IMG/VR virus record: IMGVR_UViG_3300039159_000237
Span: 1 to 33,071 of that record
Origin: a virus
Length of the DNA stretch: 33,071 nucleotides
Strand: one strand, 5' to 3'
Shown piece by piece: positions 14,679-21,010 of the stretch. Each line of letters starts with the position of its first letter. Position 1 is the stretch's first letter. Position numbers and translations under genes: made by a program. A model generated the notes under the pieces. The model saw only the letters and a list, made by a program, of their open reading frames with translations, had not been told where the DNA came from and searched no databases.

Positions 14679-16932
14679 GGCAACAACTAAGGAATCAACT
14701 AAGGCAACACCTAAGGAATCACCTATTGAGGATTTAGATAGTAAGCTAAAGGAATATGAGGCCTTAGATAAACAACTGGCAGCTATTGGGGGTTCTTATA
14801 AAGGGCTTACTGGTAAGAATAAGAAGATGACTAATACTCTTACCTTCATTTCTACTGGTTGTATCTCTATAGATAGGGCTATAAAAGGTTTAGTACCTGG
14901 TAGGATCTATGAGATATTTGGTAAGACTGGAGTATGTAAATCATCTGTTACTCTAGCTATGATGGCAGCTATGCAAAGGGCGGGCCATGTTTGTATGTGG
15001 ATAGATGTGGAGGCTTGCTTCACTGAAGAGTATGCCAGTATGTGTGGTGTAGATGTTGAGAAGCTTATCCTTATACGTCCTGATAATATGAATGAGGCAT
15101 TAGAGGCAATAAGGGTAGCCTCATCCTCTGGCTTAGTTAAGTTTATTGGATTAGACAGCGTAGCTGCAATGGTGCCTAAGGATGAGTTTGATAAGGATGT
15201 AGGTGGTGGAATGCTAGGCACTAGAGCTAGGTTACTATCAAGTGCCTTACCTCAAATAGTTAAACACTGCGGAGATACTGGTTGTATCCTTATGTGTATC
15301 AATCAAGTACGTGCTGCAAACCTTATGGGATATGGATGCTTCCATGAGGATACCTTAGTAACCTTTAGTGATGGTTCTTTAGTACCTATTAAGAAGGTAG
15401 TAGAAGATAAAATGGTAGGCCCAGTACTTAGCTATGATGATACCTCTGGTCAATTCATATCTAAGAAGATAACTAATTGGTTTAATAACGGTAAGTTAGA
15501 TTTATCTAATGAGACTTGGCATAACTTTATAACCTCCTCTGCTGGAGGTCGAGGTGGGCGTATGGGTTTCTCTTGTACTCCTAATCATGAAGTACTAACT
15601 TCTGAGGGCTATAAGAAAGCTCAAGAGTTAACAGTAGGTACCAAGCTTATTTCTTACTATGAGAGTAAGTGGTTAAATAACCCTGTTATTAGTGATATTA
15701 TTTATGGCTCATTATTGGGAGATGGAGGTTTAATACGTAGAGATACTTCTACAGCTGCCTTGGGGTTACAGAACAATAAACAGAAGGAATACTTAGATTG
15801 GAAGATGAATATCCTTTCTGGTTTAGATTGGAAACCTCGGGGTATTAGTTTTAATAGCTCTTTTTCTACTGAGTTATCTTTACTAAAAGATAAGTTCTAT
15901 AGGTGGCATGGAAAGAGAGAAAGAAGGATGATCCCAGATGATCTAATTCTTACTCCTTTAATGGCTGCTGTGTGGTATATGGATGATGGTTCTATCGACC
16001 TTAAGGATTATCATAAAAGGGGTAAAGTCTCTGCTTATAGATTAACTACTATTTATGATGAACAGTTAAGAGAAGCGCAGCTAAATAAGTATAAAGAGGT
16101 CTGGTCTTCTTTCTTAGGTGTAGCAGTAGATAAAGTAGATTCTAGAGGTAGTATTTACTTTGATACTCAAGCCTTTTCTATCTTATGTGAGAAGATACAT
16201 AAGTATGTTCCACCTTCTATGCAATATAAACTACTAGAGGAGTATAGAGGTAAGTATAAAGAAGTTGAGGTAGGTAATGTTAATTCTACAACTCATCCAT
16301 ATGAAGTAGAAATCTTATCAATAGATGTCTTATCTCCTAGGAAACTTAGGGTTAAGACTAAATATGATATAGAGGTAGAAGGAACTCATAACTATCTAGT
16401 GGGCGGAGGTAATAGAGGTGTAGTTGTACATAACTCTAAGTCAACCACAACAGGGGGTGCAGCACTTCCTTATTACTCTTCAGTTAGAATGGAGATGAAT
16501 AGAAGTGGCTATATTGAGGGTAAGGGTGATGAGAAAATAGGTATGGAAATTAAACTCCAAACTATTAAGAATAAGACCTATACTCCTTTTAAGACAGCTA
16601 CCCTTACTTTCATCTATCCTACTGAGGATGGTAAAGGAGGCTTAGACCTAATAGCAGATGTAGTAACTAATGCTGTTGAGTTAGGTGTTATTGTTAAGGC
16701 AGGTTCTTGGATGAGATATGGTGAGAGTATATCTATTCAGGGTGAACCTAAGTTTAAGACTCTATTAGAAAGTGATCCAGTATTACTATCTGAGATTAGA
16801 GAGAAGACAATGGAACTTATTAATAATAGTAATAATAATAGTAATAATAATAATAATAGTGAGAGTGATATAGATGATGGAACAGGAAGTGAAGACTCCT
16901 CAAGTGAAAAAGAGGGCCAGGAAGAGCCCTAA
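14671..16932 (+). CDS. recA: RecA-family recombinase precursor containing an intein
   Basis: This 753-residue precursor would give a 387-residue RecA after loss of the 366-residue intein. RecA pairs homologous DNA strands using ATP. The N-extein shows STGCISIDRAIKGLVPGRIY, the P-loop GKTGVCKS (84-91), IDVEACF, the Walker B-like FIGLDSVAAMVP (159-168), GTRARLLSSALPQI and CINQVRAANLMGYG, which leads into loop L2. After the intein, STTTGGAALPYYSSVRMEM completes L2, followed by the closing RecA core. The second Gly of the usual GxxxxGK is Cys here (C89). T4 UvsX also departs from Gly at this place, so activity is not excluded. The N-terminus (1-45) is Lys/Glu-rich. The C-terminus is a poly-Asn tract followed by an acidic tail, as RecA often has. 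The end overlaps the next gene by 59 bases. Confidence 0.92.
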   Translation: MAKATTKESTKATPKESPIEDLDSKLKEYEALDKQLAAIGGSYKGLTGKNKKMTNTLTFISTGCISIDRAIKGLVPGRIYEIFGKTGVCKSSVTLAMMAAMQRAGHVCMWIDVEACFTEEYASMCGVDVEKLILIRPDNMNEALEAIRVASSSGLVKFIGLDSVAAMVPKDEFDKDVGGGMLGTRARLLSSALPQIVKHCGDTGCILMCINQVRAANLMGYGCFHEDTLVTFSDGSLVPIKKVVEDKMVGPVLSYDDTSGQFISKKITNWFNNGKLDLSNETWHNFITSSAGGRGGRMGFSCTPNHEVLTSEGYKKAQELTVGTKLISYYESKWLNNPVISDIIYGSLLGDGGLIRRDTSTAALGLQNNKQKEYLDWKMNILSGLDWKPRGISFNSSFSTELSLLKDKFYRWHGKRERRMIPDDLILTPLMAAVWYMDDGSIDLKDYHKRGKVSAYRLTTIYDEQLREAQLNKYKEVWSSFLGVAVDKVDSRGSIYFDTQAFSILCEKIHKYVPPSMQYKLLEEYRGKYKEVEVGNVNSTTHPYEVEILSIDVLSPRKLRVKTKYDIEVEGTHNYLVGGGNRGVVVHNSKSTTTGGAALPYYSSVRMEMNRSGYIEGKGDEKIGMEIKLQTIKNKTYTPFKTATLTFIYPTEDGKGGLDLIADVVTNAVELGVIVKAGSWMRYGESISIQGEPKFKTLLESDPVLLSEIREKTMELINNSNNNSNNNNNSESDIDDGTGSEDSSSEKEGQEEP
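15337..16434 (+). other. Intein in RecA with LAGLIDADG homing endonuclease
   Basis: This encodes residues 223-588 of the precursor. It begins at Cys (CFHEDTLVTFSDGSLVPIKK, block A) after ...ANLMGYG. Block B is seen as FSCTPNHEVLTSEGYKKAQ, with the TPNH signature. The endonuclease helices are DIIYGSLLGDGGL (about residue 345) and PLMAAVWYMDDGSID (about 428), both with the acidic residue kept. The end is GTHNYLVGGGNRGVVVHN followed by Ser as the +1 residue. All splicing residues are present (Cys1, TxxH, C-terminal His-Asn, +1 Ser), so it should be splicing-competent, and the endonuclease also looks intact. It sits in the DNA-binding L2 loop, a classic conserved site for inteins. Confidence 0.93.
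16820..16860 (+). repeat. AAT/AGT trinucleotide repeat encoding poly-Asn
   Basis: An in-frame run of AAT with interspersed AGT codons encodes an Asn/Ser tract near the RecA C-terminus, between the folded core and the acidic tail. It is prone to slippage in whole codons, so linker length may vary between relatives. Confidence 0.85.
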
Positions 16933-17317
16933 TATTAATAATAGTAAGTTTGCTAATCTTAGCATTAGCGATCTTATAGCTAGGTCTAGTGAGCTTATTG
17001 CAGAGCTAGAAGATATTAAGTTGGAGTTAGGTAAAGCAGTAGAAGCCTTTAAAGAGATTGGTATTACTGTGGGTGGAGGTGGTGGAGGAACTCTGAATCA
17101 AGCTGTTCCTACTAATCCTTATTACTCTGGAAGTCTTAATCCATCTATAGAGCCAACTCAATTAGCCTTACCTGAAGGGTCTCCTAAGGACTTAGGTAAT
17201 AATATGGAATATTCCTTTAAGGTAATGGCTCCTGAGGATTCTGTAGAGGATATTAAAGGGGTAATAGCAGAACAAGTTAAAGCTTTAGAGAGCATTACTA
17301 ATACAATTAAAGTATAG
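16874..17317 (+). CDS. Hypothetical protein with basic N-terminus and coiled coil
   Basis: This 147-residue protein begins inside the 3' end of recA in another frame (59-base overlap). The N-terminus is basic (VKKRARKSPNINN). A coiled-coil helix follows (SISDLIARSSELIAELEDIK, LELGKAVEAFKEI), then a Gly-rich linker (VGGGGGGTL), a Pro/Ser-rich low-complexity part, and a short C-terminal helix (IKGVIAEQVKALESITNTI). The GAGAGTGAT before the start is a weak RBS, and no better start exists. It may be an accessory protein co-made with RecA; no family is recognised. It is the last phage gene before the IsrB element. Confidence 0.65.
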   Translation: MMEQEVKTPQVKKRARKSPNINNSKFANLSISDLIARSSELIAELEDIKLELGKAVEAFKEIGITVGGGGGGTLNQAVPTNPYYSGSLNPSIEPTQLALPEGSPKDLGNNMEYSFKVMAPEDSVEDIKGVIAEQVKALESITNTIKV

Positions 17318-17341
17318 AATTAAAAGGTTCATATAAATACT

Positions 17342-17565
17342 ATCCCTCGTCACTAACTCCGGGCTGAAGCCACGGAGCTTGTCTGAACCAATTCAGACAA
17401 CTTAAGTAGCGACTAGCCCATTGAGTCACCAGATGTTACAGATTTCCGAATACTTCTCTAGTTCGGATTGACTCTAAGCCTGATTGGTTCGGGCGTTGCA
17501 TTATGGCAAGACATATTTCTGGTGATGGGCGAAGAGACTTAAACAAGTAATTGGGTTATACCAAA
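17342..17565 (+). ncRNA. Candidate omega-RNA (HEARO-like) guiding IsrB
   Basis: This 224-base non-coding stretch directly before isrB has a strong nested fold. CTCCG/CGGAG (17357-17361/17373-17377) encloses GGC-TGAA-GCC. TTGTCTGAA pairs with TTCAGACAA (17379-17387/17392-17400) around CCAA. TCCGAA pairs with TTCGGA (17445-17450/17462-17467). The long-range helix TCACCAGA/TCTGGTGA (17426-17433/17518-17525) is continued by GCCCA/TGGGC (17416-17420/17526-17530). A multi-helix RNA with a long-range closing stem just upstream of the ORF is the known architecture of omega-RNAs of IscB/IsrB. The guide would be the bases just 5' of the scaffold, that is, flanking phage DNA. The exact ends are uncertain. 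Confidence 0.75.
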
Positions 17566-18660
17566 ATGCGAATTCCAGTTGTCGATCAAGGTCATGAGCC
17601 ACTCATGCCTACCACCCCTGCACGAGCGAGGAAATGGCTTGCCTCTGGTAAAGCCATCAAGCGCTGGTCTGATTGTGGTCAGTTCTATGTGCAACTCACC
17701 GTAGAACCATCCGGCTATGCCACCCAATCTATTGTTGTCGGGATTGACCCCGGCAAGAAGTATTCAGGGATTGGCGTTCAATCAACGCGCTTCACGCTGT
17801 ACACCGCTCATCTAATTCTGCCGTTCCAAACGGTTAGAGACAGGATGGACTCACGCCGCTTGATGCGACGGGCACGTAGAGGGCGCAGAATCAACCGTAA
17901 GGTGAAGTTCAATCAACGCGCCCATCGTCAGAAACGATTCTCGAATCGACGGCAAAGTAAGCTTGCTCCTTCAATTAGAGCTAATCGTCAGCTTGAACTC
18001 AGAATTGTGTCTGAACTCTGTCAGATTTACCCAGTCAAAGCTATTCGATATGAATATGTTCGAGCTGATGTAGATCTCACCAGTGGGCGTAAGAAGGCTC
18101 GTTCAGGTAAAGGGTTTAGTGCTGTGATGGTGGGTCAGAAATGGATGCTGGAGCAGTTGAAACAATTTGCTCCTGTCAGCACTATTGAGGGCTATCAAAC
18201 TGCCTCAACTCGCAAGTATCTAGGGCTGAGCAAGGACAAAGTAAATAAGTCGAAGGCTGAGTTCAACACTCATGCTGTCGATGGAGTGGCAATAGCTGCT
18301 TCCTACTTTGTTAGATATCAACAGTATCACAGGGTTGGTGAAGATGGTGGTGATTGGGTAGGTAATGTTTTCATCACGCCTGCACCATTCCTTGTCATTT
18401 GTCGTCCACCTTACAGTCGTCGCCAGCTTCACTTAATGGTTCCTGCCATTGGTGGAGTAAGGCGTAAATATGGTGGGTCTACGACTCGCCACGGGGTTCG
18501 TAAGGGTGACTTAGTTAATTCCCCCAAAGGGATTGGCTATGTTTCTGGCGACACCAAAACACAGATATCTGTTAGCAATGCCAACTGGAAACGGTTGGGG
18601 CGGATATCGGCTAAAAAGGTGCAATTAATCCGTAGGTCAAACGGCTTGATTGTAGCTTGA
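17566..18660 (+). CDS. isrB: IsrB: RNA-guided RuvC nickase (IscB relative without HNH)
   Basis: This is a 364-residue protein. The ATG at 17566 is preferred over TTG 17551, because IscB/IsrB proteins begin a few residues before the PLMP motif. The PLMP domain is VVDQGHEPLMPTTPARARKW. RuvC-I is VVGIDPGKKYSG (Asp 61). An Arg-rich bridge helix follows (RRLMRRARRGRRINRK). RuvC-II is IRYEYV (Glu 163). RuvC-III is NTHAVDGVAIAA (His 236, Asp 239). Only about 70 residues separate RuvC-II and -III, containing VGQKWMLEQL, with no HNH motif; this and the length identify IsrB rather than IscB. The C-terminus (KYGGSTTRHGVRKGDLV, GRISAKKVQLIRRSNGL) matches the target-adjacent-motif interaction region. IsrB proteins nick DNA guided by omega-RNA. 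All RuvC residues are kept, so it is probably active. Confidence 0.9.
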   Translation: MRIPVVDQGHEPLMPTTPARARKWLASGKAIKRWSDCGQFYVQLTVEPSGYATQSIVVGIDPGKKYSGIGVQSTRFTLYTAHLILPFQTVRDRMDSRRLMRRARRGRRINRKVKFNQRAHRQKRFSNRRQSKLAPSIRANRQLELRIVSELCQIYPVKAIRYEYVRADVDLTSGRKKARSGKGFSAVMVGQKWMLEQLKQFAPVSTIEGYQTASTRKYLGLSKDKVNKSKAEFNTHAVDGVAIAASYFVRYQQYHRVGEDGGDWVGNVFITPAPFLVICRPPYSRRQLHLMVPAIGGVRRKYGGSTTRHGVRKGDLVNSPKGIGYVSGDTKTQISVSNANWKRLGRISAKKVQLIRRSNGLIVA

Positions 18661-18675
18661 TAGCTTGAAGTAAAG

Positions 18676-18701
18676 CCGTCCTCCGCTTTGCTAAAAGACG
18701 G
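18676..18701 (+). other. Right-end hairpin of the IsrB element
   Basis: CCGTC (18676-18680) pairs with GACGG (18697-18701) around CTCCGCTTTGCTAAAA, followed by GGGTTTCCACC. Subterminal hairpins of this type mark the right end of IS200/IS605-family elements, where they are recognised by TnpA. It lies 16 bases after the isrB stop. Confidence 0.65.
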
Positions 18702-18735
18702 GGTTTCCACCTACATTTTTGATGAGGGTTTAATT

Positions 18736-19290
18736 ATGTCTACTACTATTATTGATCCTGTTGATTATGGTTTAGTTTGTATTGGTATAGACCCTGGTAA
18801 GAAGGGCGGCTTATCTTTAGTATCATCTCTTATAGGAGTAATAGATAGTATAGAAATGCCTATACTAAAAGGGGAATTAGATCTCTCTTATATCACCTGT
18901 CTATTAATTAAATGGATAGATAAATATGGGGTGTCCTTTATAGTTACAGAAGCCCAACAAGCTATGGGAGGACAAGGAGTTACTTCTACCTTCACTACTG
19001 GGTATAACTATGGACTCTTATTAGGAGTAGCTAGTACTATTGGAACTCCAATCATTAAGGTAAGACCTAAAGAATGGCAAGCCATTATTAAGGATGACCT
19101 AGTAATAATGCAAGAGTTGATAGACCATACAATGAAGATGACTAAAAAGAAAAGTCTTAGTGCCTGTAATAACTTATATCCTCTTATTCCCTTAGTAACT
19201 GCTAGAGGTAGATGGATGGATGGTATATCAGACTCTATTCTTATAGCCACTTATGGGTGTTTAAAAATCAAAGTAATCAAAGTAATATAA
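18736..19290 (+). CDS. RuvC-like Holliday junction resolvase
   Basis: This 184-residue protein has a RuvC/RNase H-like fold. Motifs are CIGIDPGKKGGLSLV (Asp 19), IVTEAQQAMGGQGVTSTFTT (Glu 72) with YNYGLLLGV, a conserved VRPKEWQ, and WMDGISDSILIATYG (Asp 162, Asp 166). This is the phage form of RuvC, where the GQG..S....G.N.G segment after motif II is typical. It should cut recombination or replication junctions as a dimer. The ATG at 18736 follows GAGGG and is chosen over an ATG at 18688, because the extra 16 residues would come from the IsrB element's right end. The final residues KIKVIKVI are encoded by a 9-base tandem repeat that runs on past the stop. Confidence 0.85.
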   Translation: MSTTIIDPVDYGLVCIGIDPGKKGGLSLVSSLIGVIDSIEMPILKGELDLSYITCLLIKWIDKYGVSFIVTEAQQAMGGQGVTSTFTTGYNYGLLLGVASTIGTPIIKVRPKEWQAIIKDDLVIMQELIDHTMKMTKKKSLSACNNLYPLIPLVTARGRWMDGISDSILIATYGCLKIKVIKVI

Positions 19291-19340
19291 GTAATATAAG
19301 TAATATAAGTAATATAAGTAATATAAGTAATCAAAGTAAT
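19267..19340 (+). repeat. 9-base tandem repeat spanning the end of the ruvC-like gene
   Basis: About eight units of AAGTAATAT or AAGTAATCA run from inside the ruvC-like gene into the intergenic region. Units with TCA encode K-V-I, while the TATA variant creates the TAA stop. The number and type of units therefore set the protein's C-terminal length. Followed by two GGGTATATA copies. Confidence 0.85.
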
Positions 19341-19396
19341 GGGTATATAATTGGGTATATAGACTTTATATAACTGATTAAAGGGAATATATTAAA

Positions 19397-20470
19397 TTGA
19401 TTATTAAAGAAGTAGCTTTAGATTCTAAGCCTAGTTATTACTCAGTAAGTAGATTAAAGACTTACTCCCAATGTAGTGAGTATTTTAAGAAGCAGTATGT
19501 AGACCTAGATTATGTTAGGGACTTTAGTCCTTCCACCTTAACAGGTTCATTAATACATGATGCATTAGAATTCTATTACTTAGGTAATTCTAAGAGTGTA
19601 ATAGAAGGTTTTATACTTAATGGTGAGAGTAGTCTAATAAACTTGAAGGTAGTTCAAGAGAGTGATATGGAGGTTATCTCCACGTATCTAAATGAATATG
19701 CTATAGAGTTAGCTACCTTATATAAAAGAGCTTCGGCTAGTTATAAGGGTAATGATGCTATTAGAACTAAGAGTGGGGATGTACCTGTTAACCCTACTAT
19801 GACTTCTGTATGGAAGAGCTATCTAAAAGATTCAGGTCTCTATGGTAAAAAAGATCTGGTAGATACTTTTATTAGTGATAAGAATGAGGGAATTAACTTC
19901 TCTGTATGTGATGCTTATGCAGAAGCATACAGTCTCTGTGCTAATTATACCTATCCAGATATGGGAACTACTATAGCTACTGAGCTAGGTATCTCTGTAT
20001 GGGATAAGAATACTAGCATTCTTAATAATCCAGTTCTTATGCCAGAGATTCATGGGGGAGATGATGGTATATATCTAAGTGGGTATATAGACTTAATAAG
20101 TAAAGTGGGCCCCAATGATGATGACATACTTATATGTGATCATAAGAGTGGTAAAGAAGAATTTAATACTTCCACTGTTCTACATAATGTACAGTTATTA
20201 TCTTATGTATATGCTTATGAAGTTCTTACAGGTATTAAAGCTAAATACATAGGGATTAATAATATAAGGGCGGGCACTTTAGTTAAGGTGGAAACTCCTA
20301 ATGATGAGTTTGTAAGAGACATACTCCTTACTCTATTTGCTAATCATAATGGTATTAAGAACTCTTACTTTACTAAGAAGAGGCCAGAGTCTTATTCACC
20401 TTGTTTAGCTATGTTTGGTAAGGTCTGTCCTTATCTAGGTAAATGCTGGCCTGAGTCTGTTCCTCAATAG
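19397..20470 (+). CDS. Cas4/RecB-like PD-(D/E)XK nuclease with probable Fe-S cluster
   Basis: This is a 357-residue protein. The start is TTG 19397, with AAGGGA ten bases upstream. The N-terminus SVSRLKTYSQCSEYF holds the first Cys (26). TGSLIHDALEFYYLG gives the RecB-family His (54). The catalytic core is LSGYIDLIS (Asp 232), ILICDHKSGK (Asp 248, Lys 250) and NVQLLSYVYAYEV (the QxxxY motif, about 266). Three Cys near the end (SPCLAMFGKVCPYLGKCW) complete a C...C-x7-C-x5-C pattern like the iron-sulphur site of Cas4, AddB and related nucleases. Family members are DNA exonucleases or flap nucleases. Here it probably processes ends for RecA-dependent recombination. No Cas genes or CRISPR array are nearby, so it is not an adaptation Cas4. 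The middle (about 95-200) is variable. Confidence 0.82.
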   Translation: MIIKEVALDSKPSYYSVSRLKTYSQCSEYFKKQYVDLDYVRDFSPSTLTGSLIHDALEFYYLGNSKSVIEGFILNGESSLINLKVVQESDMEVISTYLNEYAIELATLYKRASASYKGNDAIRTKSGDVPVNPTMTSVWKSYLKDSGLYGKKDLVDTFISDKNEGINFSVCDAYAEAYSLCANYTYPDMGTTIATELGISVWDKNTSILNNPVLMPEIHGGDDGIYLSGYIDLISKVGPNDDDILICDHKSGKEEFNTSTVLHNVQLLSYVYAYEVLTGIKAKYIGINNIRAGTLVKVETPNDEFVRDILLTLFANHNGIKNSYFTKKRPESYSPCLAMFGKVCPYLGKCWPESVPQ

Positions 20471-20493
20471 ATAGAAATTACATATAAATAATG

Positions 20494-20525
20494 AGAGGCC
20501 CCTATATAGGAGCCTCTTTGCTTTT
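20494..20525 (+). terminator. Rho-independent terminator
   Basis: AGAGGC-C-CCTA (20494-20504) pairs with TAGG-A-GCCTCT (20507-20517) with one mismatch, followed by TTTGCTTTT. It lies 24 bases after the Cas4-like gene and ends the recA-to-nuclease transcript. Confidence 0.8.
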
Positions 20526-20551
20526 CCTTTGTATTACATTTAATAGAAGTC

Positions 20552-20580
20552 TTGCAATTAATGGGCATTATAGGTTATAT
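20552..20580 (+). promoter_or_regulatory. Possible sigma70-like promoter
   Basis: TTGCAA (20552-20557), a 17-base spacer, then TTATAT (20575-20580), just after a terminator and before two plus-strand genes. The leader to the next ATG would be about 165 bases. The call rests on box match and position. Confidence 0.4.
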
Positions 20581-20752
20581 ATAAATTGTACACCTATATA
20601 CTAAAACGTACTTTGGGATTAAATACATCCTTGAATATGTAAGAAGGAAAGTTAATATTATAGCGGCCCCTCACACTGGAATTGACTCACTGACTAAGTA
20701 TTTAAAGACTGGCTTCCCTTGGAAGAAGGACTTTTATTGCGAAGTTTTAGAT

Positions 20753-21007
20753 ATGACATTTACTTATCAACAAGTAGCAGATGCACTTAAGCAGATAAAG
20801 GTTACTGACCCTAAACTACATCGTATTGGTTCATACCGATGGATGTCTTATAGGAGTAGGAATGATATAGCTAATAGCTTATATATGGATTCATCAACCT
20901 TGAAAAGGTTTTGGGATAAATTCTCTTGTTTATTAATGAACTATTTAGTACATGGAGAGGATGTTATCTCTCTTATGGATTCAGTAGATCTAATCATACA
21001 GGACTAA
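20753..21007 (+). CDS. Small hypothetical protein, possible helix-turn-helix
   Basis: This is an 84-residue protein. It begins FTYQQVADALKQIKV, is basic and Tyr/Arg-rich in the middle (HRIGSYRWMSYRSRNDIA), and continues with NSLYMDSSTLKRFWDKFSCL. The segment ND-IA-NSLYMDSSTLKRF could be a helix-turn-helix (IA..L.....TL.RF), which is tentative. There is no good RBS before the ATG at 20753. The same frame stays open for another 168 bases upstream (to a stop at 20582) but without ATG, GTG or TTG. It lies three bases before the next gene, so they are co-transcribed. The function is unknown. Confidence 0.55.
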   Translation: MTFTYQQVADALKQIKVTDPKLHRIGSYRWMSYRSRNDIANSLYMDSSTLKRFWDKFSCLLMNYLVHGEDVISLMDSVDLIIQD

Positions 21008-21010
21008 TAT

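Larger units (their letters stand above)
17342..18710 (+). mobile_element. IS200/IS605-type IsrB element without transposase
   Basis: This insert of about 1.4 kb consists of a structured RNA region, the isrB gene and a right-end hairpin. It contrasts sharply with its surroundings: GC is visibly higher and Arg codons are mostly CGN, while the phage genes use AGA/AGG. Left and right boundaries are estimates, based on the start of the conserved-looking RNA structure (near 17342) and the sequence after the right-end hairpin (GGGGTTTCCACC, to about 18710). No TnpA (Y1 transposase) is present, so movement would need one in trans. It sits in the gap between the 147-residue gene and the ruvC-like gene and disrupts neither. 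Confidence 0.8.

Noticed and set aside
15337-16434. RecA interruption as a group I intron
   Set aside because: The reading frame runs through without stops and encodes clear intein blocks, with Cys at the start and His-Asn-Ser at the end.
17566-18660. TnpB/Cas12-type or IscB identity for the insert ORF
   Set aside because: The PLMP motif and RuvC order fit IscB/IsrB, not TnpB. The short gap between RuvC-II and RuvC-III leaves no room for the HNH domain of IscB.
18688-18735. Upstream start for the RuvC-like gene
   Set aside because: The extra codons fall in the IsrB element's right end, have no RBS, and add residues unlike the family. ATG 18736 has GAGGG at good spacing.
19267-19340. Short regular repeats as a CRISPR array
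   Set aside because: Units are 9 bases with no spacers. The nearby Cas4-like nuclease has no Cas1, Cas2 or other cas neighbours.
20640-20752. tRNA gene in the gap before the 84-residue gene
   Set aside because: No cloverleaf with a T-loop GTTC and acceptor pairing could be formed by eye. No tRNA or rRNA was seen elsewhere in the window.
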